From: Pseudevernia furfuracea
Lineage: Eukaryota > Ascomycota > Lecanoromycetes > Lecanorales > Parmeliaceae
Direction: 5' to 3'
Length of the DNA stretch: 64,000 bases
Assembly (NCBI GenBank): GCA_022315425.1
Contig: JAIUPT010000021.1
Location: 124,001-188,000 of the forward strand
The position numbers were made by a program, and so were the translations under genes. The notes under the pieces are model-generated. The model did not search any database and was not told where the DNA came from. It was given only the letters and a program-made list of their open reading frames with translations. Shown one piece after another: positions 10,523-20,283 of the stretch (its first letter is position 1; every line of letters starts with the position of its first letter).

Positions 10523-11860
10523 TGCGGGCTCAAAACAATCGAATGGCTTTTCTTGGATGGCCGAAGGTAACGAAGACAAACGGTGTAAAGTGCAGACCTT
10601 AAGTACTGTTCTAGGCGCAGCCTTGCAGGCAGACCAGCTTTCGTCCGAAGGGACATGATGATGAGCTCGATGAGAAGACACATGAACAATCTAAAAGAGA
10701 CGGCCTGAAGGTGGGCAAGCTCGTATTTGCATCATGCAGTCAGACGGTTCAGATCAGCCCTCGCTTAGCGCGCATTTTGATTGGAGCAACATGTTAGACG
10801 AGGTTACAGAGCGGAATTCCTTGGGGGAAAAAAAGCCCCGTGGCCAGTAGAGGAGCTGCTGCTCGGAATATGAATGGGATATTACCTACCTGGTCTAGCC
10901 CCTTGGATGCCTATAGCTCTTGGAATGCTGTACACGGCTAGACCATCGCTTCTTCCAGGCTCCAAGTCCAGGTATCTGGGATACGACAAGCATGATAACG
11001 GCCGGGCGCGATGACGACGGCATCAAAATTCTGAATTCAGTGCAGCTTCAGACACTCTCAAATAAGCTAGGTCCTTACCCAGTCACGTTTAACGTTGTGT
11101 AAGACGTCTTGAGTCCTGACCAATGTCATTGTTTGTACTTGCCAAACTTTGCCACTTTTCAACGCCTTCTGAACTCTAGTATGTTAATCACGAATGTGCG
11201 GGGTACAGGAGGCGCTGGAATCCAGACACCGTTCTTGTCAAGGACTCCCAGTGCTTCGACAGTGTCTTGGCTATGCACCGTCTAGGCCGCAAAGTCATAG
11301 AAGACCCTTGAGTATTGGACACACAGGCTCAACAAACATGATCCATATCTACTACTACCACGAATCTCCGCCACGAAGGCTAAGATGCCGCTACGTCCTG
11401 CCCCTTTCGCAGAGCTGCTTAATCTTCCCAAGGACAGCTCCGCCGCCTTCTGCCAGGACAGTCATATGACTCTTGCGACCATCATCGGCACAAAATGGGC
11501 GCTGACCCCGTTGAAACATACCAACAGCTCGAGTGTGGCAATTGAGTTCACGAACCTCGGCCGGGATGCCAGCCAGCAGCATCCCAAGGATCAACGACAT
11601 CATAGGACCTTACATGCGTGGGGTATCGCACGATTTGCCGCCTTGTAGCGTTCATTGAGGCTCTTCTCCTTATGCGCGCAAACATTCGTGGATCGCGTCT
11701 ACTGGATCAAAGGCTTTCCTGTTGTTCAGATATCGGTACGTTTGGGGTTGATGAGAAATTTTTGGAAAAACTGTCTAATCTAGCTTGATAGCTGTCCTAC
11801 CTCTGTTAGTCGAACAACGGCTTAATTCAACCATTACGCTCACAGGACAGCCGAAACGCT
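10523..11860. other. Long intergenic region between divergent secreted-protein genes
   Basis: Contains an 87-codon ATG frame (11385-11648, plus) without recognised motif and with no splice path to the downstream gene, so I do not call it. Otherwise no structure seen. The promoters of both flanking genes should lie here. Confidence 0.5.
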
Positions 11861-12508
11861 ATGTCAATCCTACTTGTTTGTGAAATCCTCGTGTTCGCTG
11901 GGTTATTGCCTTTCCGCGTCGCAACAGCGCCTCCTCTGAACATCGGCTCCTTGCCACAAGCCGCTGTAGCAGCAACGCCATCCTTGAATTTTACGCTGCG
12001 GCCTTCCCCACCAGCTACAACGTGAGTCGATTCGATATCACAGATTCCCAAGGGGTCGCAAGTCGAAAAGGACTCAATAAGACCTAGACTCCACAACGCC
12101 TCCAACAACCCATTTCCCCCAAACTACATTATCCCCGAAAGCGATCCCCCCGTAATCCTCCAAATCAACCCCACCCGCCACCTTCCTCTTACATCTGACA
12201 CCGTCACCTACCTAGTCGTGCGCGGACTCGAAACCCTTGTCGAATTTCCTGGCGACAGTCCCATACCCGCCCAGGGTACGCTCTTTCTGTGGCACAATGC
12301 GGCCATCTCTGTGCATAGCCATCTTCCCGGCACGCAGGATCTGACATACAGGACAAATGCAGTGCTACTGAGAGGGTTATGGGAGGTTTCAAGACTCTTT
12401 GGTCCTGCCGAGCTGGACATGGAGGTATATATAGGCAGCCAGGATGAGGCGCACTATCGGGGGCATCTTGCGCTGTTCTTAGTCACGAATCCGAAGGGAA
12501 CAGCATGA
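11861..12508 (+). CDS. Small secreted protein, function unknown
   Basis: Two exons, 11861-12021 and 12082-12508 (195 aa). The start MSILLVCEILVFAGLLPFRV with a following ATAPP is a good signal peptide. The mature protein begins with a Pro/Ala/Asn-rich segment with two potential N-glycosylation sites, then a compact region (PVILQINPTRHLPLTSD, TYLVVRGLETLVEFPGD, TYRTNAVLLRGLWEVSRLFG, ELDMEVYIGSQDEAHYRGHL). No cysteine pairs of a classical effector and no known family recognised. The 60-bp intron has GTGAGT donor and AG acceptor and joins the frames exactly. Gene structure is well supported; function is not. Confidence 0.7.
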
Positions 12509-13239
12509 TGAGGAGATGTTGTGATCCTTTCGGCTAGAGTGGCACAGCTGTGTAGAGGATGCAGGACTTGATCAGTGGGGGATCTTCTCTCGCCTTTGTC
12601 ATAGAGCAGTTGTGTGATGCTAGTCCTATACTGTTGCTTTTTGCTTGATGCAAACTTGTCTCACCAAGGCTAAGCAAAGGACTTCGCCAAGTCGGAGGTC
12701 TCTCGCGCATCAAGATAACATACCTTACTGGTGCTTACGTGCTTAACCCTGGACCCTGGTCGAGTGTACGGTGGCCTCCCCGGCCTCCCCGGCCCGATCA
12801 GCGGATTATTGGCTCCTTGGCAAGGCCACGATAGCGCAAAGCGCTAACCTCATGCGCTTAGCAAGGCTTGGCAGATTGTAGAAGAATGGAAGACCTCTTA
12901 TTACTACCTTAATTAAAGGAAGACATCAATATTCACCAATTGACGGAGAAGTTCGTCGCGGAAAGGCGATACACCTAGCATATGCAAGCCTAACCCCTGC
13001 CGAGGTTTTTTTGACACCTGCCGAGCTGAGGCCCGCGGAAAGGCGGGATAAATACGGATACATTATTCGGTATTGATCGGTGGTGGTAGGTATCAGCCGC
13101 ACACTAATAAAAATGTCAGAAAAATCAATAAAGACTTTGGATTTTATCAGTTGATTTGTTTGATTTGTTTGATTTGTTTGATTGGGATTCAATTTTGGCT
13201 GATGCTTCTTCTCTTCCTGTTGTACAGTAAAGCTTTTTC
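12509..13239. other. Intergenic region with short repeats
   Basis: Holds two copies of GGCCTCCCC near 12773-12790 and the 9-bp array at 13153-13179 just before the next start codon. No gene recognised. Confidence 0.6.
13153..13179 (+). repeat. Tandem 9-mer GATTTGTTT x3
   Basis: Three exact copies followed by a partial fourth (GATTGG). It is 60 bp upstream of the ATG at 13240, so within the leader or core promoter of the membrane-protein gene. Confidence 0.9.
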
Positions 13240-15085
13240 ATGGAGTTGCTCTCTGTCGCGCAATCAAAGGACCAAGGAATAGAACAACAACATGAGGACG
13301 ATGCATCCACCATAAATCTGCTCGCCCCTCCACGCCCTCAGTCTCAGCGCTTTCATTCTCACGACCATCAGTCTTCGCACTCCAACCGCTCTCAACCACC
13401 AAGACTGTGGCAAATTTCCTGGTGCCTTCTCACCATAGTCCTGAGCGCTTTCATTCTTGCCACGGTCAAGATCTACCAATCCCAGGGTAACTTTGACTCT
13501 GCGCAGAAGCATATCTTCAATACCATTACCACGGCTTTGATTCTAGCTTTGGGTCTGAATTTCTTCGTAAGCCATCAAGCTCGCGCCCTCAGCGATATGC
13601 AGTCAGACTCATCTATGTCTGGCTTGGCAGGAAGCATTCAAATCCTTAGCTAAAGGCTACAAATGGAAAATATTAGAGCAGGCATATTACACTCATCAAG
13701 AGAAGGGATTGATTTCCAACATCGAGAACCTGACTGATGTGCTGGTCCTTGGCTGGGAATCTCTCGTAAAGCCTTACAGGAAGCCCTGGACGGCACTGTT
13801 ATGCATCGCATGGGTGAGAACGCCACCAAATTTACTCACACATTTGTTTAACATCGAGAATCTGTCATCGTGGCTTGTTTACTCAAGATGCTCTCAAATG
13901 TTTTCTCCTCCTAATGCTCACTGATTTACGCCCTAGATTGCCATCAACATTGTAAGCTTGCCTTTGATATTCGCATCTGCTTAGCTTACGGAGGTCTTCT
14001 TTAAGCTCGCGCAAGTTTCAGTCGCAATGATCAGTCTGACATACAGCGTCGTGGATGGCACAAGCTGGAACGATACGTATACAAGACCCGGTGTCGCCAG
14101 CGCATCCAATTTGAAATGCTACGCTTTCGGTCCCAAAGGTCTTTGTGGTGAAGGCAACCAAGCTCGGGCCCATGCGTATGGAGATATGGCTTTGGCATTC
14201 CCTTGCGGCGCCTACAACGATACCTCACAGATATTAACGTCCCGACAAAACTCCCGCTATTATTGCCGACGGACCCGTCACCAACAGGAATTTGCATATC
14301 GCTTCAACGAGTATAATCTTAATGATACGCAGCAAGCATACCCAAGATTTACTCAACGAATCATCACAGCCTCGGCTGGACAATGTTTCAACTATACAAT
14401 GGTCGGTGATCCTCGTGATCTACCGGATGGCAATGTCTTCTACGAGTATAGCAATGGCACCTTCAGTAGCAACATTACAATCCCTGGTCAAAGTGGCGCT
14501 TGGGATGGTACTACGTATATCTACAGAGGATCCAAACCTGCAGAAGAAGCGGAGCTATATGCATGCGGCCCTCGGTGTTTATGGATGTGGGCCCACAAAT
14601 CCCAAGGTCATGGCGAGCCATCTACGTTCTACCAGTGTCCCATCACCGTAAATCCAGTGAGCAATACATCGAACGATACACAGCAAATCTCAGACGGCAT
14701 AGCCCGTCTCGCAGCCGCGTCAATCGCAACACAAGGTCGCCCCATCAACGCAAACGTCTCGAGAGAATACCAACTCTATGCCTTTGGGTAATTGCAACTC
14801 TCTCATGATCCTCCTAGGGCGGAAAATGGAGCGCTGACTCTCTCTTCCAGGTCTCACTGGGAGGTGCACTTCAAAGAACCCGACCAGGTCGGCGCGAACA
14901 TGGCCGAGTTCGCAATCGGATCCATCTCCACGATGGCGTGGACGAATCCTCGGATTCCAGTCAAAGGCTTGGTGCCTTACCTCGGCAGTCACGTCGAAGC
15001 GAAGTGGTATTACCTTATACCACTAGTTGCCGGCATTAACGGCGCCCACCTAGCGCTCTTCATTTTGAACATTTACGCTACATAG
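13240..15085 (+). CDS. Multi-pass membrane protein with large glycosylated ectodomain, function unknown
   Basis: Five exons: 13240-13566, 13631-13813, 13937-13951, 14006-14787, 14851-15085 (513 aa). Residues 1-50 are cytosolic-type and polar; hydrophobic segments follow at about 55-80 (ISWCLLTIVLSAFILATVKI), 90-109, 155-185 (WTALLCIAWIAINILAQVSV) and the last 30 residues (YYLIPLVAGINGAHLALFIL). Between the third and last helices is an ectodomain of about 280 residues with six or more NxS/T sites and several Cys (CYAFGPKGLCGEG, YACGPRCLWMW), likely disulfide-bonded. This layout matches a widespread but unnamed family of fungal plasma-membrane proteins that I know only as hypothetical. A 15-nt exon (IAINI) was accepted because it completes the helix and keeps frame. 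No enzymatic motif is visible. Confidence 0.75.
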
Positions 15086-15851
15086 CTGAACTGCAACATA
15101 TGCACCGGATATAATCTGCCTTTTGGAAGCTGGCTTGGCACCTCAGACTTCGCATGTGAGAGTCAACACGCAGATTTCCACCTTGAACGATCTTCCCTGC
15201 CCGCCCAAAGTAGCCTAAGTACAAACACCTAGACACTCGTATCAAGCTGTTGCTACAACCCCAGCACCCAAAACTAACCCGCCCCCAAATCAACCCCCCC
15301 CCCCCCCGGTGCGCTTGAGCTATCTCCCAATCCAGCAACAGAAACCGCCACTTTGCTTCGTCCCACTCATACCGAGATCATCGCACCACGCTTAAAGCCG
15401 AATCCAGACGACAGATACTTCATTCTTCGACTTACACCCGACACAGGACTCTGAAACCCGGTGTACGCGTAAAAGATTCTCGAGCAAACAGAGACGTGAC
15501 TTCAGGTTCATCCTATCCACACCGAGGTCATGACGGCATACTTTGAGAAAGGTTCTGGTGGGGGTTATGCGTTCCATCTACAACTCTTGTCGGAAAACGG
15601 AAGCCTGAGATGTCGAGAACGCTTGAGGTCGACCTCAATTCAGCATCTCGGAAAGTACTCCCTCTGCTGCAGATTAAATTTACCGATCTACCACAAACTA
15701 CCATGAACACTTTTCAGGAGCGACTATACAATATCCATTTCAGACAGAGCACACGTTCCGACGAATGATTGCCAGTGGCTTCCTCTGAGGGATCTGCCAG
15801 CTATCATAATCTACCCTGAAATCCACAACAAGATACCTTACCATTGTTGGC
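15086..15851. other. Intergenic region
   Basis: Contains a C14 homopolymer (15294-15307). No gene recognised; it precedes a pseudogene, so its promoter may be relict. Confidence 0.55.
15294..15307 (+). repeat. C14 homopolymer
   Basis: Fourteen consecutive C residues, preceded by a C-rich stretch. Length in the assembly may be unreliable. Confidence 0.9.
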
Positions 15852-16742
15852 ATGGCACTCCGTTACACCATATCAGATAATGGTCTTCAACTTCTACAAG
15901 AGTCCCTCGGGCTCAAGCCTTTAGAGTCTCAAGTTGTAGACAAACCCGTTTTTATTACGATTGATTTGGAGTATCTGTCGAACCGCAAGCAGGATTCTAG
16001 TCAAAATCCAAATAGTCAAGTAGGTGTTGCGATTCTGGATAGCAGGGATCTGATCTCATCGCCACCTCAAACTGCCATATCAACGTATAATTTCGTCACT
16101 GGATCACCCTCTTATTGTGCCGCTGCCACAAAAAAATACCTCTTCGATAAGACGATTACAATACATCAGCGAGATATCCTTTTCAATCTAGAGTCTTTGA
16201 TTCCATGAACTCGGAATATCATTCTTGTGGGTCATGATATCAAAAATGATCTACAAGTCTTACAACTTCTTGATTTCAATCTACATACGTCGATTGGGGG
16301 TATTCTAGATGTTGGAAGGATTGCCTCTAAAATACTACCAAACAATCCAATCACACTCAGCAGCATTCTAAGTGAGCTTCGATGTCCTTTTCAAAATCTT
16401 CACACTGCTGGAAATGACGCCTACTTTACTTTACGGGTCTTATTATTATGAGCAATAGAAGACTATCCAGAGGAAGAGGTTAACAGCAACCATCAAGAGA
16501 TTCTAATCGCACTCAAGGCAATCACAAATGTTTCCATACCTAGAAAGTCGGATCCTCAGTCAAAGAATATCAAGAAGAAGCAGAGGAAATTTCAAAAGAA
16601 TCGAAAACATCAATCTAAGTCGTGGGATATAGAAACGCAGGATCAGATTCGAGCAGAACGAGCAGCACGAAGAGTGAAGAATAAGAGTAATAATAGTAGA
16701 CTCGAGGACTCCGTGACTACGAAAGGCACTTCGAACTCATAA
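15852..16742 (+). pseudogene. Pseudogene of a GFD2/YDR514C-like RNase H-fold (DEDDh exonuclease-like) protein
   Basis: One intronless frame runs from ATG 15852 to TAA 16740-16742 (296 codons) but is interrupted by TGA at 16206 and TGA at 16449. The sequence on both sides of each stop is collinear with the Gfd2/YDR514C C-terminal domain: VFITIDLEYL at the front (the first acidic positions of the nuclease fold), ILVGHDIKNDLQVLQLL, ILDVGRIASKIL and FQNLHTAGNDAYFTLRVLLL. The acidic and His positions expected of a DEDDh exonuclease fold (D..E, D, H..D) are still visible, so decay seems recent. The tail after the second stop is Lys/Arg/Gln-rich (KKKQRKFQKNRK). Both stops fit a single CGA to TGA change at positions where an Arg is plausible. 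Splicing around the stops was considered and no suitable donor/acceptor pair was found. Yeast Gfd2 is a multicopy suppressor linked to Dbp5; the fungal family has many copies and pseudogenes. Confidence 0.7.
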
Positions 16743-17493
16743 CATAATTTTGAGTCGTATCGTCCTGTTCTATGACAGATGTCGGCAACATCTGATCATT
16801 CAAGCATCAGTTTTCAACAGAAGTCACATGCAGAGCCTACACCTTATTCAAATTGTCGAGAGAGGGTAGGGTACGCGGAACCCAGAGGTCCCATAGATAT
16901 AAGAAGTACGAGGTTAGAAAGACCCTAAAGGATATCCCGCAGAGAGCGGGCAATACTCAAGGCCAGGTGGCTAGTGAGAGGTCTGAAAACAAGTCCTACG
17001 AGTGACGCGGGCAGTACGGGATCGAGTGGATTCTGAAGAATGATTGGACGACGATTCTATGGATCAACTGGATACATGAATTGAAGGAATTTGGGAGGCC
17101 AAACGAAGGTCTCCAAGAAGAACATCCTACGAGTGATGTGGGCGATGATTCAGGCCCCGAGCGAGTAGGACGCAGGTCCGGTGTCGCGCATAGGGGATGC
17201 GATGGAATTTTGCAGAAAAGACATGTGATTGGGCGGCCAGATGCTAGTGATGATTCTAGTTGATCTAATTCTTCTGATGTACCTTGGGAGTGGAGTGTGA
17301 AGCACTCATGCCCGCTTGCTTGGATGCACTTTGGCATCGATTCGTACGGCCATCTGGGATCGGTCAATTTATGTTCCAAGCGTTCGACAGGATAAGGCAG
17401 ATACGGCTCACCTAAATAAAACCGCCGTCGGCACCTCAGCCCATCCATCGGTCTCTATCCACCTCATCCAGCGGCTCATCTTCTTCCTCGTCT
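16743..17493. other. Region without a supported gene
   Basis: A 150-codon minus-strand frame (16996-17448) is present but has no motif and no ATG-linked neighbour. The plus strand just before 17494 is Ser-rich in frame with the next feature and may be the start of that exon, with an acceptor-like CCTCAG near 17427-17432. Confidence 0.4.
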
Positions 17494-18186
17494 GTGGATT
17501 CCATCAAGTCCAAGGACCTTGAAGGTGCGGACCTTGGCCAAATCCGTTCCGCACTGCTCTCTTTCCAATTGGACGCAACCAAGAAGGACCATCTGCGCGC
17601 GTCGGTACGCCAATTGCGCGACGAATTCCGCTCGCAACGTCAGGATCTTTCAAGCAAGAAAAGCAAAGGGTTAAAGAAGGAGTACAGAAATCAAAGAAAA
17701 GAGATGAAGAAAGAGATCAAAGCTGTTGTGAAAGAAGTCAAAGCTACCCGCAAAGCAGATTGCAAGATTAGAAAAGCCGAGCGCAAAAGCCAAAGAGAGA
17801 GCAAGAGGGCTGAGCACCATGGCAACGATCGAATCAAGAATTCCCAGGATCAGGGAGGAAGGGCAGAAGAGAGAACTGCAGAAAGGGTCCGTCGCGCTCT
17901 AGAAAAAGGCCGGGAAGTCGAAGGACGTGCGTCTGAGAAAGCGAGCAGGGCACACGAGAGCGCGAGAGAAGCACAGGCACAAGAGGCAACAGCGGTGGCC
18001 AGAGCTCAAGAGAGAGTTGCTGATGCCAGGGCTAGAGGATGGGACGGCGAGGCGGCGGCGACACAGCGAGCCCAGGAGATTGAGCGGAGGGCACGAGAGA
18101 CTGCAGGGAGAGGGAGAGGAAGAGGAAGAGGGAGATATGAAACTGATGGAGGACAAGAGGCTGGTGTCCTGGTCCGAGAGGGTTGA
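17494..18186 (+). CDS. Basic coiled-coil protein or orphan terminal exon
   Basis: The frame is open from just after a TAA near 17411 to TGA at 18184-18186. It contains no ATG until 17704 (MKKEIKAVV); a GTG lies at 17494. A conserved-looking part (SKDLEGADLGQIRSALLSFQ, then HLRASVRQLRDEFRSQRQDL) sits before that ATG, so translation from it would lose the best sequence. I therefore think this is the last exon of a gene whose 5' exons are lost or unrecognised, or a truncated gene. The rest is Lys/Arg/Glu/Ala-rich predicted coiled coil ending in an Arg-Gly run (GRGRGRGR). Similar Lys/Glu-rich tails follow Ser-rich linkers in some fungal RING or zinc-finger proteins, but no such domain is visible upstream. 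It lies next to a clear pseudogene. Confidence 0.35.
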   Translation: MDSIKSKDLEGADLGQIRSALLSFQLDATKKDHLRASVRQLRDEFRSQRQDLSSKKSKGLKKEYRNQRKEMKKEIKAVVKEVKATRKADCKIRKAERKSQRESKRAEHHGNDRIKNSQDQGGRAEERTAERVRRALEKGREVEGRASEKASRAHESAREAQAQEATAVARAQERVADARARGWDGEAAATQRAQEIERRARETAGRGRGRGRGRYETDGGQEAGVLVREG

Positions 18187-19006
18187 AGAATTTTGAGATT
18201 CTGGCTGATGACTTACAGTATGAAATTTTGTATCTGATGATCAAGTAGAGTAAGTATGTACTTATTTCCCTAGGCAGCTGAGCCAATAAGAACTGTTTAG
18301 AAGATGGTCAGGTGTAATGTGATTTGACACTTGGGAGGAGATGATGGATCTCATTGGTTTCTGAATGTCTACTTCTACGGTTCTACCTTAAGTTACTCTA
18401 CTCGAGTCGATCATCGATGTCAGCTCAGGATACAGGAGCCTGAGGAGTCAGGAACTCAGGTACAGTGCTGACTAGCTAGAATTGGCTTGGTCAACGGCCG
18501 CTAAAAGATCCCCGGACCCCGCCAAGCTCTTACATTTACCTTTATGCCTGCAGGTGGGTCACGCGATGCTGGAGAAGCATGGGGAAGATGCAAGACCCTA
18601 GTTGTTGTATCCTTCCATGTAGTTCTCGAATGCTCAAGTATCTTCACTACTTGATGTGTGCGGTGTAAGAAAGAAGAAGCAGAAGAAGAAGACGAAGAAG
18701 GAAAAAAAGAGAAAGTAGAGTATTCAGGTATGTAACATCTTATGTAGTCAAGGTACGGATACTGTAGTTGTTGTCCATTTCTCCAAACCGAATTTCCAAC
18801 ACCAATTCGTCATTGGATAAGCTCCAGCTTTCTTTGTTCCCCCAATCAACAACTCATTACCCTAACTGACCAATCCATCCGCCAACAGTATACATCATAC
18901 ACCATACACCATACACCATACACAATCATCATACCACCTTATCCACTTGCATCAATCTCTCACCCAGAAACATCACGGAATAAATCATCCAAAACAGTCA
19001 AAAACC
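18187..19006. other. Intergenic region with low-complexity tracts
   Basis: Includes a purine-rich GAA/AAG tract (about 18668-18716) and the CATACAC array (18896-18923). The end is C/A-rich and is the promoter and 5' leader of the STF2-like gene. Confidence 0.6.
18896..18923 (+). repeat. Tandem 7-mer CATACAC x4
   Basis: Four exact copies, about 85 bp upstream of the first base of the split start codon, so probably in the 5' leader or core promoter. Confidence 0.92.
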
Positions 19007-19625
19007 AGTGAGTATCTCTACCTTTCAACATCCACCTTCCTTACCCTCCTCACCCGCTTCCGTCCGCTCTCCTCCCACATCCTCGAAACCTGTTCAAAGC
19101 TCGAGCGTTTCCCCTCACACAACTTTGCTAACTCTATCACCTTCAGTGACTCGCTCCCACAAGCAGAATGACCGTGACCATGCCGGCCTCGCTGACGGCA
19201 CTGCCGAAGAATCTCAGCACCTCCCTCGCTACTTCGCCAAGTCTGGTCATGTCGACGCCGACCCAAAGAAGGTGAAGAAGGAGGGTGGAGGCAAAGGCAA
19301 TTGGTAAGCTCTACTATCTTGGACGCAACGAAGCGGAGCTCATCATACCTCCAGGGGCACCCCCGGTGACGAGTCTCAGGACTATGGCTACAACTTCACC
19401 AATGCCCGTCGTCGTTCCAACAGCAGTTCCCATGGTCATGCCATTGGCGACTTCAAGACCAAGTTCGAGGCGATCGAGGCAGATCCCGTCTTTGAGGAAG
19501 AATACCACGGGGCAGCAAAGGATGATGCTGGGGTAGATGAGCATTTGGGTCTCGAGAAGGGAGATAGCGCGGATAGCATCAGCGGTGGTAGCATTGAGGA
19601 AGAGGAGCATGCGAAGAAGATCTAA
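19007..19625 (+). CDS. STF2-like small hydrophilic protein (HABP4/Stm1-type) with a split start codon
   Basis: Exons 19007 (one coding base), 19147-19303 and 19355-19625, giving 142 aa. The A of the start codon ends exon 1 (..AACCA|GTGAGT) and TG opens exon 2 (CTTCAG|TGACTCGC), so AUG forms only after splicing of the 139-bp intron. The product then begins MTRSHKQNDRDHAGL, like yeast Stf2 (MTRTNKW...), and continues with LPRYFAKSGHVDADPKK, VKKEGGGKGNWGTPGDE, YNFTNARRRSNSS and FEAIEADPVFEEE. Yeast Stf2 was described as an ATP synthase-stabilising factor and later as a desiccation-protective hydrophilin; the KKEGxGKGNWG box is shared with mRNA-binding HABP4/SERBP proteins. No other in-frame ATG precedes the conserved box. 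Role in this fungus is by homology only. Confidence 0.85.
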
Positions 19626-20283
19626 ACGGCTTTCGGGACGAGATGCGGCCGATCAGCTCGCTGGAATCTGTTGACTCGGCGGACAACAAAGAGGTGGCGT
19701 CTGTCGGCATTAAATAAAATACTGTATTCCCTTGATGCTCTGCACATGGAAAAGGGTAGATGTATGAGAGGTGCTTGCTGTTCATCTCACAACAACCAAT
19801 GAGGTTACTACCTCTGCGCACCAGGAAGAATGACGCCTCTCCGAAGCAGCGTGTCTACCAAATGTCCGGTAAACGATCAGTAACTTAGAGGGGATGAACC
19901 TGAGCAGAACACAATCGCAATTCTCATAGGATGAAGGCCGCAACTCCTACTTGCGAGCACTAGAGAACTCCCCTCCCCGTAGCTTGTCAACGCCCACAGG
20001 TAACTCATGTGCCCAGTCACATCGATCTGACATTTTCGTATTCCGTCACTCTCAGGGTTTGACGCTTGATTTGGAGGGTTCATCTTCGTAGAGGGATTTC
20101 GCTTCTTGCTGTCTCGCTGCATCACAGCGTAGCGCGACTTTTTTCTTCGTGACTCTTGGCTGCGTACCGGAATTAACACCACCCTCCGAAATATCAACAA
20201 AACCAATCCTTGACACTTTGAAACGGCTCTCTTTTCGCGTTCTTCTTGCTTGCAAGAAATTGAAAAATGCAGCCGTGATAGCA
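19626..20283. other. Intergenic region
   Basis: Separates the STF2-like gene from NUP133, both on the plus strand. A 189-codon minus frame (19877-20446) overlaps the NUP133 start and has no motif. NUP133 promoter expected here. Confidence 0.55.

Noticed and set aside
15852..16742. TGA read as an amino acid (recoding) in the GFD2-like gene
   Set aside because: No other gene in the window uses TGA internally and many end in TGA.
15852..16742. RIP (repeat-induced point mutation) as cause of the two stops
   Set aside because: Changes are CGA to TGA, not the CpA to TpA context of classical RIP, and the flanking sequence is not strongly AT-enriched; not excluded but not supported.
16996..17448. 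150-codon minus frame
   Set aside because: No conserved block, no neighbours, poor codon pattern.
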